DNA from: Dipteris shenzhenensis
Taxonomy: Eukaryota > Polypodiophyta > Polypodiopsida > Gleicheniales
Strand: one strand, 5' to 3'
Length of the DNA: 64,000 nt
Assembly: GCA_047967505.1 (NCBI GenBank)
Contig: CM106539.1
Shown in pieces: positions 45,268-56,393 of the stretch; positions within the stretch are counted from its first letter, which is position 1, and the number at the start of each line of letters is the position of its first letter. The notes beneath the pieces are model-generated. The model searched no databases. It was given only the letters and a program-made list of their open reading frames with translations, and had not been told where the DNA came from. A program made the position numbers and the translations under genes.

Positions 45268-45988
45268 TGTTAGATATCAATGCTCCACTCTCGTGTAACT
45301 ACGCGACAACTAGCTAACTCTACTTGTAAGCCCCCCATATGAGGAGAAGGCATTTGAGTAGCTCGGTTATCCGGTAGGACCTGGTTTGGACACCAGATGG
45401 GGGCCATGTGTGGCCTGATGGTTGGACGGAGTTGGCACACTGCCAACTAGGCTACATGCAAGTGCGGGAAGGCATCCCATGACTGATCGCACTGAGGGTA
45501 GACGGAGCATTTCCCAGGGCAGCCTACTCTTGGGTTGCAGGGCCCGTTTGGAGCCCCAGATGATCCCGGATGGCTCTGGGTCGAACGGAGACCGTAGGTT
45601 AGTTGCTCTATTTTATGCCACAGTTCTATCGTGTGGTCGGTGGCCTACTTCAGGACCGACCCCCAGTCAACCGTTTTGGGCGGACTGGGTCAGTCACCCA
45701 ATTGGGTCTAATCGACTATGACTGGTGGCTATATAAGAGTAAGCCCGTGAAGCCCATTTCATCATTGGCTACAGCAACCCTGATTCCTTAGCATCCAACC
45801 TCCGTCCTCTACTGTTTCCAGCTCGCCATCGAAGCTTCTTTCACAGGAGCGCACGGCTGGGAGGCAGTGCCATCTATTGTATCAATTCTACAGTAATCAA
45901 ATTTTTTATTCTCCATACTATCTGTTTTCTCTCTTGTGTACGAGATCCTATTATCTATTGAGCACAGACATTGTATTATTTTCTTACA
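45268..45988 (+). repeat. 3' LTR of copia element C
   Basis: 721 bp, gap-free against the 5' LTR apart from substitutions, followed by CTCTT. Confidence 0.95.
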
Positions 45989-46080
45989 CTCTTTCTATCC
46001 TTTACCCTAACTCTTTTGTCTTTTCACTATGTAAAAGGGGTTGTTGTCTCGTCTTCCACACACACACACACACACATACA
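45989..46080 (+). repeat. Nest-host repeat, copy B, part 3
   Basis: CTCTTTCTATCCTTTACCCT to the CA microsatellite, matching 33330-33410 of copy A. It completes copy B. Confidence 0.85.
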
Positions 46081-46094
46081 CACACACAAAGAAA

Positions 46095-46470
46095 GTGTTT
46101 GTGGAATTGAGTCGATTAAAGAGTGGAAGAGTGGTGGGAACGAAGGGGAGTGAGAGGTAAAGGAGGGGAGGAGAAAGGTCTTGAGAGGGTGGGCCTAAGA
46201 GTGATTAAAAGGAGTGAAGGGTTGAGAGGGTGGGATTAAGAGTGATTAAAAGGGGCAAAGGGGAAGAATGGAATGAGAGTGCGAATGGATGAGAGGCAAA
46301 GGGTGCTAATATTGGAAGGAGGATAAGAGGGAGAGAATGAAATTGGGCCAAGAGGGGGAGAGGATGCGCAAGACGATGGGAGAATGATGGGAGGGAGAAG
46401 AGGAGAGTGGATGAGAGGGAGAGGGTGGTTAGAGTGAGAGGTAAGGAGATTGGGCTTGATGGGGCAAGAA
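46095..46470. repeat. Purine-rich low-complexity tract
   Basis: About 370 bases in which the plus strand is mostly G and A (GAGAGGGTGGGATTAAGAGT repeated with variation; AAAAGGGG-, GGGAGAG- units). Two direct GAGAGGGTGGG-TAAGAGTGATTAAAAGG units lie near 46181 and 46223. Confidence 0.85.
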
Positions 46471-46483
46471 GGTGAATGAGGAT

Positions 46484-47428
46484 TATTAGGAATCACTACC
46501 TCACATGTGAGTGAGTATCATCAATCGCTATCAAGCCATCGAATTGAGCTCAAATGTCAAACCTACCACATAAACAAATATGGCATGACTCTTGAATATT
46601 TGTCACATCGTCAAATAAGGTCTAATCAACAACAATTGCCCATCATTGAATGGGATTCAATCAACGATAGTTACCACATCGGCAAATAAGATTTTATCAA
46701 GGATAGCTACAACAACATTGATTCAAAGTGTCCACTAAACAACAATGCATCCATCAAGCCTCCATCATATAGAGGTCAAGCAGATGGATGGCAAGCTTGG
46801 AATTTGTTCCAAAAGGAAGGAGTCTTGAATTGGATTCAAATGACAAATTGGTGTGTAAGCATTCATTACATGAACAAAGAGGCATTCAATATTGTCTATC
46901 TCAACCCTAAGTTAGGAGAAAAACATCAAAATTTTTAGAGAGAAATCAGATACCAATCAAGGATTGGCACCACTATTACATTGCTTCTAGGTTGGCAGTG
47001 AAGAGAGCTCATTCAATGTATAGTCATGAAATTTTGACAATCTATAAATAGTGAAATGAAGGAGTCACTCACACAATGCATGACAAAGCGAGCTCAAGGA
47101 GAGTTACAAGTTACGAGTGAGTCAAATAAATCACAATTCACAAGCAATTTGGAGTAGCTATGAGTTGTAAGTCAAGTGAGCACAAGGATCCCACTTAAGC
47201 ATTGTTTTGAGACACACAGCATCTCATAGCCAAATTGCTATTATAGCTTTTTGACAATGATTAAAGTCTTGATTGAAGCTTCTTGATAGCTATTTTAAAT
47301 TTATCTCCATTTGTAAGTTCATGTACATTGCTTCATTATACGAGTTATTCAATATTGACCAACATAGGGCTATGAATCAAGAGAATTTTGCTAGACGAGG
47401 TGTCAAAGAGTACCATGTTTTCCTATGT
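46484..47428 (+). repeat. 5' LTR of ancient copia relic D (approximate)
   Basis: Bounded on the right by a primer-binding site and related, with heavy divergence, to sequence from about 50353. Shared segments include CACATGTGAG, ATCATCAA, TCAAGCCATCGAATTGAGCTC versus TACCGAGTCATTGAATTGAACTC, and ATTGGATTCA. The left boundary is approximate. Confidence 0.6.
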
Positions 47429-47442
47429 GGTATTAGAGCCAA
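47429..47442 (+). promoter_or_regulatory. Primer-binding site of copia relic D
   Basis: TGGTATTAGAGCCA, one mismatch from the initiator tRNA-Met complement, in the expected place between the LTR-like region and Gag-like sequence. Confidence 0.75.
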
Positions 47443-50352
47443 GTTACTGAAAGATTTTAAAGTCAACATCAATGATGAACAAATGACGTCCTCTTGAGTT
47501 GAGGAAGCTTAGTACTTAAGTGTACTAGCCAAAGTTTGGTGGCTCTAAGGTTTGTCTCAAGGTGACTAGACGATAACCCATACAAAACTTCCAAAAAACC
47601 AAAAAGCTTGCTGGTTTGACTATCCACCATGAAAGATGAAGGTCTAGAGTCTCTTGGTTGTTACAGGCATCCAAAAAATTACTATCAAAATGGGATAGAG
47701 ATTGAAGGACATCAATAAGATTGTTGGAGTTATAACTACTATAGTAGATCGTGTTGAAGTCTAGGATTATGTACTCTAGGATGCAAAGGCTCACATGATT
47801 GTCAGGGAGACTATTGTAGATGCCATCCTTCTACAAAAACTACCAAAACATCAACAAAGGCATGGAAGGTTCTCAAGGACATGTTTGAAGTCAGTAATGA
47901 AGCCAATATACTTTATCTGATCTTTACAATATGAAGATAGACGAGGGACATTTAGTGTAGCATTACAAAGAAAAAAGAAAGTGGTCAGAGAAGGTCCTCA
48001 AGGAGATGTTTAAGGTGAGCAATGAAGCCCAAATACTTGATCTTGAGACTGATCTTTACAATTCAAAGATGGAAGAGGGACATTTAGTGTAGTACTACTC
48101 ACGGAAGTTGAAATTGGCTAGAGATAAACTTGGATAAACTTGTAGTAGCTGGTTAAAAAATGGAATCGCCTCGTATTGCCAGATCAATATTGGGCATCCT
48201 TCCCTAAAGCTACCAACGGGAATGGAAAAGGGAGACCAAACAAGTGCAATTTGGATGAAGGTTTGAGGTTTGAAAAGAATGGATCTGATTGGAAGAACAA
48301 TACATGCTTTAGTTGTAGCAAAATATAACATTTTGCCATAGATTGCCAATGCACGAAGGCAATAGATTCAAGTTTGAGTGGCTCCAAAAAGAGATAAACT
48401 AGATTTGGAAAGGTATTGTTGACCAACATGAAGACAAAATAGGCAAATGTTAACAAAAACGACCTTTTAAGCGATTGTGGTAAGACGTTTCATGCTCATA
48501 GTACTTTGGGTGGTGAAGGTTAGTATGAAGACAATGGTGCACAAAGAAGATGTCAAAGACATGGGAGTGGTTCCAAACCATCACTAGAGTGGCTTCCGAC
48601 TCAAGTGTCACTATGGGTGAGAACGAAAGTTGTATATAAGGGAATTAGAACGCTACCATTTAAGACTACCTCCAAAGAGGAAAAATTACTCATGGATGTC
48701 CTTTAAGTCTGATATTTATGCAAGGACATATCATACACTCCTTGTACATTAGCTAGCTGGCAAGAAATGTGATGAGTGTGGTCTTCAATGAAAATGATTT
48801 TGTGATCCAATCCCAATCCATATGAGTGTGATTGAGGAAGGCTTCTATAGGATACGTGTTATGCTAGGTTAGGATGACAAGGATGCCACGAAATTATAGC
48901 ATGAGAGATTCCACCATGTCAGATACTCAGCTCTAGATGCACTACTATAGAAACCCTAAATAGTGGATGGGCTCCCACAAGTTGTCAACAGCCAAAAAGC
49001 TTGTAGGGCTTTCATTCCCAATGCTATGAGAGATAAACCACTCAAGTTGTTTTACTCCAACATCTATGGGCCCTTGCCCATGAGATCCTTATCTATATTC
49101 ATGTGCTTCATGAAGTTTATCAATGACTCTAATCAAATGAGATAGATCTACATGTTGTCAAAGAAGTCTTAGGCCCGGAATGGAAACGCCAACATCTTGG
49201 AGACTAATCCAAATGGGTATTGAGGTTGAGGCAACTTTATAGCCTGCTTATAGTGAACTATGGTTTGATGGCTTTCAAGGAGCAGCACCTAAGTTCAGGA
49301 CCTAGAGTGACAAAGTGTGGAAACTTTGAAAGGTGTTTTATGGGCTGAAACAGGCCATGGTAATGAAGTATTGGCTATTACTTTAACATAATCTATGTGA
49401 TCCGAAGTCCCATCAGACGGAAACTTGTATCTCTATGAAACTTGTATCTCTATTATAGGGGGACAAGGAATTGGATGGTGATCTTGTATGTTGATGATTT
49501 GCTCATAATAGGGGATTATAAGGAGAAGATTGAAGAAGTGAAGACTTTGTTGAAGATGGAGTTTGAGATGATCAACCTTGGTCTTCTTCATTACTTTTTT
49601 GAGGTAGGAGTAGAATAGCATGTTCATCTCATAGAAGATATTCTACGTGGAAATATTGAAGCAATTCCAAATAGAGGATTGTAAGGTAGGCAAGCACTCA
49701 AATGGAAGTCAAGGCAAAGTTGAATACCAAATATGTTACTCAACTAGTAGAATCAACCCATTACCTACAACCTCCTTACAACTGGTAGACTCAACTTATT
49801 GCTGACAATTTTTCGAGAGTCTATTGATGTCACATCCTCCATCTAGTCCACTAATTTGCATTTGCACCAAGGGAGACACAATAGAAGGCATGCCTTCATG
49901 TGGTTTGTATTTGAAGCCACATGACATCAATTCATCTATCAGAGTGAATCGATGTCCAATGGTATTGTGATTGAGATTGGGGGCCAGAGGTTTGGACACA
50001 TGTGATCCCATTAGAGCGGGGGATATCTCTTGGCTTAGTACTGGATGCAATCCATAGTGGCTTTGTCCTTTATGGAAGTGAAGTACTGATCAATATATAT
50101 GGCATCATGCAAGTGGATTTTGGAAGACATGAAGGTCTTCCAAAGTGATGAAGTGGTGGAGATCTATTGCAACGACCATAGTTGCATAAGGATTGTGCAA
50201 AATCTAATGTTTCACACTAGGTGAAACACATTGAGGCTCAATACCACTCGACAAAGGAAAATGTTGCAGAAATTTTCACTAAGGCTCTACCTTGAGAATA
50301 GGTGAAGCATCTCATTGGATGCTTGGGCATTGGCTATGTCACTAACAGCAGG
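47443..50352 (+). pseudogene. Internal region of ancient Ty1/copia relic D
   Basis: Copia motifs survive in scattered frames. A Gag-like KAWKVLKDMFEVSNEAN lies near 47865 and an integrase-like LKLFYSNIYGPLPMRSL near 49040. RT pieces are FYGLKQA near 49335 and ILYVDDLLII near 49482. RNase H pieces are DHSCIRIVQNLMFHTR near 50180 and a VAEIFTKAL-like end near 50270. Order and spacing match a plus-oriented copia element with deletions (integrase core and much of RT shortened) and dozens of lesions. It is clearly the oldest copia copy in the window. Confidence 0.8.
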
Positions 50353-50850
50353 TCTTACAATGATTATCCCACATGTGAGTTTTGATCATCAAGCAATGAC
50401 TACCGAGTCATTGAATTGAACTCAACTATCAAACTCTACCATGTCATCAAATCTGGTGTGATTATCGAATAGTGTCCTACAATAGAAGTCAATTGGTTTG
50501 CACGGTGACACATCCATTGAGTGTTGATTGAGCACAGAGATCGAGTTGATAGATAAGAATGTCAGTTCTAGGAGTCTCTAATTGGATTCATAGGACAGGT
50601 TGACTTGCTTCCACAATATCCTACATAAAATAGAGCTAAAAATCTAGACTATCGATGTGAAATCACATCTCACATGCAACAAATCATGCAGAGGCAATTT
50701 TAGAGAGAATGGAAGAGGTCTAATCTATGTGTTTGGCAAACTTAGAAAACATTATGATTTCTCCTAGTTTTTAATTTGGAAGTTCAGCTTAATATGATAA
50801 CCAACTGGTTTTATGTGAAGCCAAGAAGAAGGGGGCACGGGTGTGCCCTT
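50353..50850 (+). repeat. Partial 3' LTR of copia relic D
   Basis: Begins CTTACAATGATTATCCCACA and follows the 46484 LTR in segment order until about 50720 (ATTTTAGAGAGAA in both). The right limit is uncertain, and it appears shorter than the left copy. Confidence 0.5.
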
Positions 50851-51089
50851 TTACCTTACAATCCTTAAAGCCAAGCAAACTCAAAGGTGGTAAAAGGAAG
50901 GCTACACCTAGTCAAAAGTTGGACACAAAGGTGTACAAGAAAAGCAAAGGCATGTATTACAAGATAGAAAAATGTCCTTAGCCCAAAACCTTTCATTATC
51001 CATTGCAGTAAGGGCATATTAATAATGGAGACGTTTAGGCCAGGTTCACACCCCCAGCAGCCATCCTCCAAAAATGTGAGTGAAGGACT

Positions 51090-51260
51090 GTCGTCCTAGT
51101 TGGTCCAATAGGAGGACACTGACACAAACGAAGGCCGCCCACTACTCAACCGATTGAGAAAATTCTCTGCGAAGTGCGCTGAGTGAGTATTGAACCCACG
51201 CGAGCGACTGACCAAAATGAGCTCCCTTGAGCCGCTAAACCAAGTTCTTGACATTAAATG
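51090..51260 (-). mobile_element. Probable tRNA-derived SINE
   Basis: Minus-strand reading shows an A-box-like TGGTTTAGCGGC (51231-51242) and, about 46 bases on, a B-box-like GGGTTCAATACTC (51185-51197). This is the internal RNA polymerase III promoter layout of tRNA-related SINEs. No full tRNA fold is evident and no target duplication was found. Confidence 0.45.
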
Positions 51261-51576
51261 GCAGCCCGCCCTCTAACTCGTGGGGTGGTGTGAACCCCAG
51301 CCTGAATCAAACCAAACCTAAATTTGGCGTTCCCAGTAATTAAACGAGAAGCCGGCTTTTGATGCGTAGTTCACGTCTAAAGCCACAGCCCAACTAAAGC
51401 CACAGCCCAACAACAGCACCCATCTACTTGATGTCTCTCCACCATCGTCTCGATTTCATCTACTTCATGGAATTTTCCTCCTTCAGTTCTCTTTCCTGAT
51501 CCCTTTCACTTCTGGGTTTTGAATGACCCCCCCCCCCGCCCAACTCTTCACAGCCAGACATAACGAGAATTACCAT
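51261..51576 (+). promoter_or_regulatory. Upstream region and 5' UTR of cornichon-like gene
   Basis: Pyrimidine-rich sequence (51420-51540) with a C-run precedes the start codon, as in many plant leaders. A 17-bp unit ending CCACAGCCCAAC is repeated twice near 51379-51412. No convincing TATA box was seen, so the transcription start is undefined. Confidence 0.45.
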
Positions 51577-51651
51577 ATGGCTTGGGATTTGATGCTTTGG
51601 CTACTCTCTTTCTTTGCTGTTGCAGCTGCGCTTGGGATTTTAATCTATCAG
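51577..51651 (+). CDS. Cornichon-like ER cargo receptor, exon 1
   Basis: Exon 1 encodes 25 residues, MAWDLMLWLLSFFAVAAALG then ILIYQ, which is the first membrane segment of the cornichon/ERV14 family. The ATG at 51577 is the start because the family begins with exactly this short N-terminus before the helix. The exon ends in CAG before GTAAAT, a good splice donor, in phase 0, and exon 2 resumes in phase 0. Family members are small ER membrane proteins that load selected membrane cargo into COPII vesicles. The same split after the first helix supports a genuine intron-containing gene, not a retrocopy. Confidence 0.88.
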
Positions 51652-53587
51652 GTAAATTACTTCCCACTCCACTGGCTATTATAGCTCGTTTGAGAGTACA
51701 CAAAAATCTTCATTTATTGAGTGGCTCCCAAGACTTGAGCCGACATAAACCGATGGTATTGTTTGGCCTCCAAGGGTAGATTTACTTAACCATGTGGACG
51801 GCAACTGCCGAGTAGAAACCAAGCTATGGAGCACTTATGGGGCCAGCCAAGGGACACACAGGGCCTAACAGTTGTCCAAGCGGTCGGCTGGTCAGGCAAC
51901 TGGTTTGCCTGTTTGTCGGCCAGTCGTTTCGCCAGTCGAAGAGTCAGGAGACCATTGCTTGGCCACTAGGACCGCCTGTGCGGGAGCAGAGACTCCTTCT
52001 TGCTGGTTTTGAGGTCCCACTGAGATCACCTCACGTGTGCACCAAAAGTTGTGTATCCCTTGCGAAGAGTGTGACCCCTATTGTGAAATATATACATTGT
52101 ATTGCTATAAATAGAAGTGTCCTCTTTTATGAAAGATTCTCTCTTGTGAAGGGTTGTGTCTCTCATTGAAAGGGCATGCCTATATCAACAAGTGTTCATC
52201 CGTGGGCCAACTAAGTCAAAGGTTAGGAAAGGATCGGGTCAGGGGGCGCAGTTATGACCAGCAAAGGGAGGGAGTTGATTGTGGCCTAGATGGAGGAGCT
52301 GGTTAGTATTGGGAGCCAAGGGGTAGAGGCATTGTGCCTTGTGGCCCTTTGTGAAAGGGTGGGCCAGGCCTCCATCAAGCTTCTTGTGTCTGCAGCCCCT
52401 TCTGTCCTCCACTTAAAAAGGTGCCGGTGGCACCTTTTGACATGAAAGGGCCTGGACAAATCAGGTCGGGGTGTCTCTGCCATTGTGCAAACCATATTGA
52501 AGTGTCCCTTTGACATGGTGTGTCTTTTGTGGGGTGTGTGCCTCTACAAATGGGCATGTCCTTTCAATGAAAGGCCTTCATGGCACAAGCACATGAAAAG
52601 GCATCATCAGTATCGTGCCCACTCAAGTCATGTGAGGGGGTGTCAACAAATTATCTAATCTTTCTTTTCCATGTATTCCATGCAATGTAACCTAATAGTA
52701 TCAAGTTGAGACTAGAAGGTGGGGGCCATTTACTACTGTTAGGAGCAACAGTTTGGTCTGATATTTCTGTAAGATTAGCTCCCAAATGAGCAGAAAGAGA
52801 GTGTAATGATAGCAAAGAAGAACATAAATCTGTATTGAAGTATTTGAAACATGATTAGTTTTTCCATATAAAAGCCTTTCTTACAGATATGGTGAAGAGC
52901 CACACTTGAAAGGTTTCTACCCCAAACAGTACGTGAGCTGTGTACCACTTGTGAAGGATTACGAGATGGTTTATAATGTATTTTGGTTGTATCATGTTGT
53001 GAAGGTTTGCCCCTCATTTCATCGAAAGGCCATATCTTTACAAGGGTCCATCAGTGAACCATCTACAAGTAACATGCTAGGTTGCGAAAGCTGACAGCCT
53101 ACAGTGCCAGAGCTCTTTTAGATAAGTAAGCAGCCGGTCCTGGGCTACAGTTGGAGGGAACGTTGGGGTTTGTTTCTCCAAGTATTGGATATTCTCCATT
53201 AGGATTTATAAACGGATGTTTTTTGAATAGCTGTTGTAGATTCTTTGGTGTGTAGTTTTGTCCTAGCAAAAGCATAACATATTCTACACCAGGGACACAT
53301 GGGTAGAAGCAAGGCAAATTTTGTGTGAGATAATGAGCTTCTGGACTGTGCTTGTAGCTGATCGTCTCCTGTTGGTATGCATATTTGTAAGTAGATGTGA
53401 TTTTTACAACTAGTACAAAATGAAGAGGAAACAGCAGTTTGGAAAAGTAAAGTACTGGAACCCTGCACACCAACACACACTCACGCCCCTCACCCCACAG
53501 ACCTTTTTCTTTCCTCAACCTTAACCCTGTCACCCCGGGCTGAGTTGATTGCTTACAATGTGTGTGTGTGGTATGGTTGCATGACAG
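51652..53587 (+). other. Intron 1 of cornichon-like gene
   Basis: 1936 bp, GTAAAT to GACAG, with a T/G-rich stretch before the acceptor. It contains a diverged repeat pair (about 52075-52195 and 52945-53070; GTGAAGG-TT, TTCAT-GAAAGG-CAT, CATC-GTG). Minus-strand open frames of up to 144 codons inside it show no recognised domain and are treated as chance. Confidence 0.8.
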
Positions 53588-53769
53588 CTCATGTGCTTAT
53601 CAGACTTGGAGTTTGACTACATCAATCCATTCGACTCTGCCTCCTCCATTAACAAGTTTGTTGTTCCTGAGTTCATCCTACAAGGGAGTCTTTGTGGAGT
53701 CTTCCTGCTGACTGGACATTGGCTCATGGCATTAATCAATGCTCCAGTGGTTTACTACCATGTGAACTT
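53588..53769 (+). CDS. Cornichon-like ER cargo receptor, exon 2
   Basis: Begins LMCLSDLEFDYINPFDSASS, continues INKFVVPEFILQGSLCGVFL and ends LINAPVVYYHVNL. The blocks LSDLE-DYINP-D-AS and VVPEF are diagnostic of cornichon proteins, followed by the second membrane helix and YYHV. The exon is preceded by an AG acceptor and ends before GTACGT with two bases of a split codon. With exon 1 this gives 85 of roughly 135-150 residues. Expected downstream exons (the HLVDVTEIF block and last helix) were not found. A weak look-alike (PITEILFPQ near 54055) is not convincing. They may lie beyond 64 kb past inserted retroelements, or the gene may be truncated. Confidence 0.88.
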
Positions 53770-54685
53770 GTACGTAGTTTCAAAACTTCTCTCTCTTTAA
53801 AGAGGAAACGATTTGGTGCATTTTTTGTCAAGAATTATTGACGGTGTATAGCTTATCTGAATTGTAAACAACCATATGTCATACAGTCTGGGTTTATATG
53901 GTGTAGTCTTTCGATCAGGACACATTAAAAAGGTTGTAAAAGGCTTTCAGTGGCACCCTGTTTTCCTAGTATTGGTGTCAAATAATTCCATGCCAGACTC
54001 CATTTTTCCCTGTGAATTGTTATCTCATGCATATCATATGACATCGTCATGCATGCCTATCACAGAAATACTTTTTCCTCAGGAAAGTGAAGTGCATTAA
54101 AGTGCAGGCGTTTCTTAATGGCAAGGAAGGTAGGCTTGATTGATATAACAAGCAGTTATGTCTCAGAAGATTCACAGGTACTGAGTGTTATGAAACAATG
54201 CATTGTGTTTATAATGCTGCAGGAAGGAGTCAGGACATTTGGTAACCATTATAGTGTTTTTAAATGGCAGCCTTAACTGATAAATTAACCCCTTTTTACC
54301 TCCTACACCAAGGGGAGTATTTCAGGAACATGCACCTAAGAAGACCATGCCCATGGTGTCCTTCAGCAGACGCTAAGCTTCAACTATTTTTGACCTTGCT
54401 GGCTAGGGATCAAAGGACTCTAAAAAATAATGAAAGAAACATCCAGGGGCTGAGTGGTTATCGTGAGTTTCAATAGCCTGCCATGGCAGGGAGACATACA
54501 GCAGCAGCACTTGTATGCAATGGTGGCAGTCAGGAAAATGTGTGCAACTTGCCTATTTTACATGCAGCCCTGCATGTTTTTAAAAGTCTTGCAAATCAGC
54601 ATTGTACTTAATGCTAGACATGTGCATCAGAGTGGCTTAATTAAATTGGCAGGTCACCTCGCTTTCTTTCTTCAAACTAATATGC
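53770..54685 (+). other. Sequence downstream of exon 2, probably intron 2
   Basis: Starts with the donor GTACGT. No further cornichon exon was recognised before retroelement sequence begins near 54690. Scattered plus-strand frames have no known domain. Confidence 0.5.
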
Positions 54686-55069
54686 TTTCGGTCTTTTCAG
54701 AATCTGAGTCACCCTCTAGGGCCTACTCCATAGGCTTCTTTCCCTTATGAATCTGACTCCTTATGAGCTGGTCCAAATTCCTGTTCATTGTAGCAAGGGA
54801 ATGCTGCATCCTTACAACATTAGCTTTTATCTCCACAGTCATCTCCTTATACCCATTAGTGTTTTGCTCCTGGGCCTGAGATGCCTGGGCATTGGAAGTA
54901 CCACCAGTTAGCTCTAGTTTGCAACTGCCAGGGATTTCCACACTTCAGTGCCATCATCCTGGGCTCCCTCACTGAAGCCAATGCCGAGTCTTGAAGAATC
55001 CAACACCAAATCCTCTGGAATGGGGTTAAAGTTCCCCATCTGATGCTTTCCAGATCTCCTCGGAGGCAT
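54686..55069 (-). pseudogene. Gag N-terminus of truncated gypsy element E
   Basis: The minus-strand ATG at 55069 opens MPPRRSGKHQMGNFN, a typical basic Gag start of plant gypsy elements. It meets a stop near 54914, and protein-like sequence continues in another frame (MEIPGSCKLELTG, VRMQHSLATMNRNLDQLIRS), which looks like a coiled coil. A TAG follows at about 54720. Sequence left of about 54686 no longer looks like Gag, so the element is cut there. Confidence 0.6.
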
Positions 55070-55918
55070 CCTGATAACCCAAATCACTTCTGATATAAAG
55101 ACACTGTTTGAGCAGTGAATAACCAGTGCTTAGAAGAGCTCTTTGGAACCTGAGGATTCTAGCTGGATCACTGTCAGTAGAGACACTGTTTGACAGTATG
55201 TGCCACTGCCAGGGTAACAGGTACACTGCCACGTGGCAACAGGACAGCAGTTTCCCTTAATTTCTGTTTTTGGGATCCCAATTGCCAACCATTAGTTGCA
55301 AAACTGGATCTATATAGAATAGCATAGAGCAATATATGGCATAGAACTGAAGCGCCAAATTAAATGATCTGTGGGCTTAGAAAAACCCTAAATTGTACCT
55401 GCTGGAACAGATTTCGAGGCAATTTCAGGAGTAAATGAACTCTGATCAGTCCCAAACTTGGTACAGAGGTATAATCAGCTGGGATGATTCCAAATAAGCA
55501 TGAAAAACTTGGAAGCCCCGAATTTGGTGTAACCAAAACTACTGGAAGTCAAAATTGCAATGGCTGGAACTAATTTCGAAGTAGAAATCAGGGCAAATGA
55601 CACCTGATCAAAACCAAACTTGGTACAGGTGTTCCATAGGCAGAGGCGACTGAGCGTGTGCAGTAAAACCAACTTTTGAAGCCATAATTTGCCAGATCGT
55701 TGCAGAATTTGATTTCTGCCAGTGTCACTGAATCCTGCCCAATCCTAGTTCAAATTTAGAAATTTCACTGCCAGACTTTAGGGCTTCTGATCAAGAGATC
55801 AAGCTGGCCTAGTAATGGAAAATTTGTTCAATTCTGAGCACTTTTGCAGGTATGTAGATGATGTGCTCCAAGTTTCAAAACAAACTGATATGATTTTCCC
55901 CACGAAATTCCCAAAAAG
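55070..55918 (-). other. Leader of truncated gypsy element E
   Basis: Untranslated-looking sequence between Gag start and primer site. It contains an imperfect internal repetition (CAAACTTGGTACAG, CAAAACTACTGG/AAACCAACTTTTG units near 55450-55680). Confidence 0.55.
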
Positions 55919-55931
55919 TGCTCTGATACCA
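55919..55931 (-). promoter_or_regulatory. Primer-binding site of gypsy element E
   Basis: Minus-strand TGGTATCAGAGC one base inside the LTR end, complementary to initiator tRNA-Met. Confidence 0.88.
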
Positions 55932-55932
55932 C

Positions 55933-56393
55933 TGTAACTAAACTTGCCTACAGCCTGCTAGTTTTGGTCTAGTTCACAGCCTAGTAATGTAGAAAAGCCA
56001 GCAAATGAACGTACAGAGTTTAGGTTGCAGAAATGCATGAGCTGAACCTGGCTTGTGTGTAGATCCATAGCTAGCGAGGGGCTGCAGCAGCAACAGGGCT
56101 AGGAAAGGAGATTCCTAGGCTAGGAGAAAACATCCTAGTTCAGCTCAGAGTTATTCAAGCTTTAGCTGTATTGAGTGATCACAAGATTGCATTAAGAATG
56201 AATTGGTACGTAGTACAGCAGAGCCCCTTTTATAGGTGTGGGCTTGGCATCAATTACAAGTTTACTTATGGGATGGCCAGCCTATGATGCCATGTGGCAA
56301 CTTATGGCTCCCTTGCTAAAGCACTACTCAATTACAAAGCCATTTAAAAGCCCCACCATTCTAAAAACTTAAGTAAATTTACCCTTTGTTACA
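55933..56393 (-). repeat. 5' LTR of truncated gypsy element E
   Basis: 461 bp with a 6-bp terminal inverted repeat (TGTAAC at 55933, GTTACA ending at 56393). It carries a minus-strand TATA-like motif (CCTATAAAAGGGG near 56225-56236) and the primer site outside its transcriptional end. No second LTR was found, so the element is represented by its 5' end only. Confidence 0.8.

Larger units (their letters stand above)
40458..45988 (+). mobile_element. Ty1/copia element C, plus strand, older
   Basis: A 5531-bp element with 721-bp LTRs (TGTTAGATATC to TTCTTACA), perfect target duplication CTCTT (40453-40457 and 45989-45993), primer site, gag, protease, integrase, RT, RNase H and a G-rich polypurine tract. 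LTRs differ at about 51 of 721 positions by my count, mostly transitions. Removing it restores nest-host repeat copy B exactly. Coding is broken by several stops and frameshifts. Confidence 0.95.

Noticed and set aside
53099-53533. 144-codon minus frame
   Set aside because: It lies entirely inside intron 1 of the cornichon-like gene and shows no recognisable domain.
53876-54100. PITEILFPQ resembling the VTEIF block of cornichon exon 3
   Set aside because: Flanking residues do not match the family, no suitable splice acceptor precedes it, and it stops after a few codons; coincidence is likelier.
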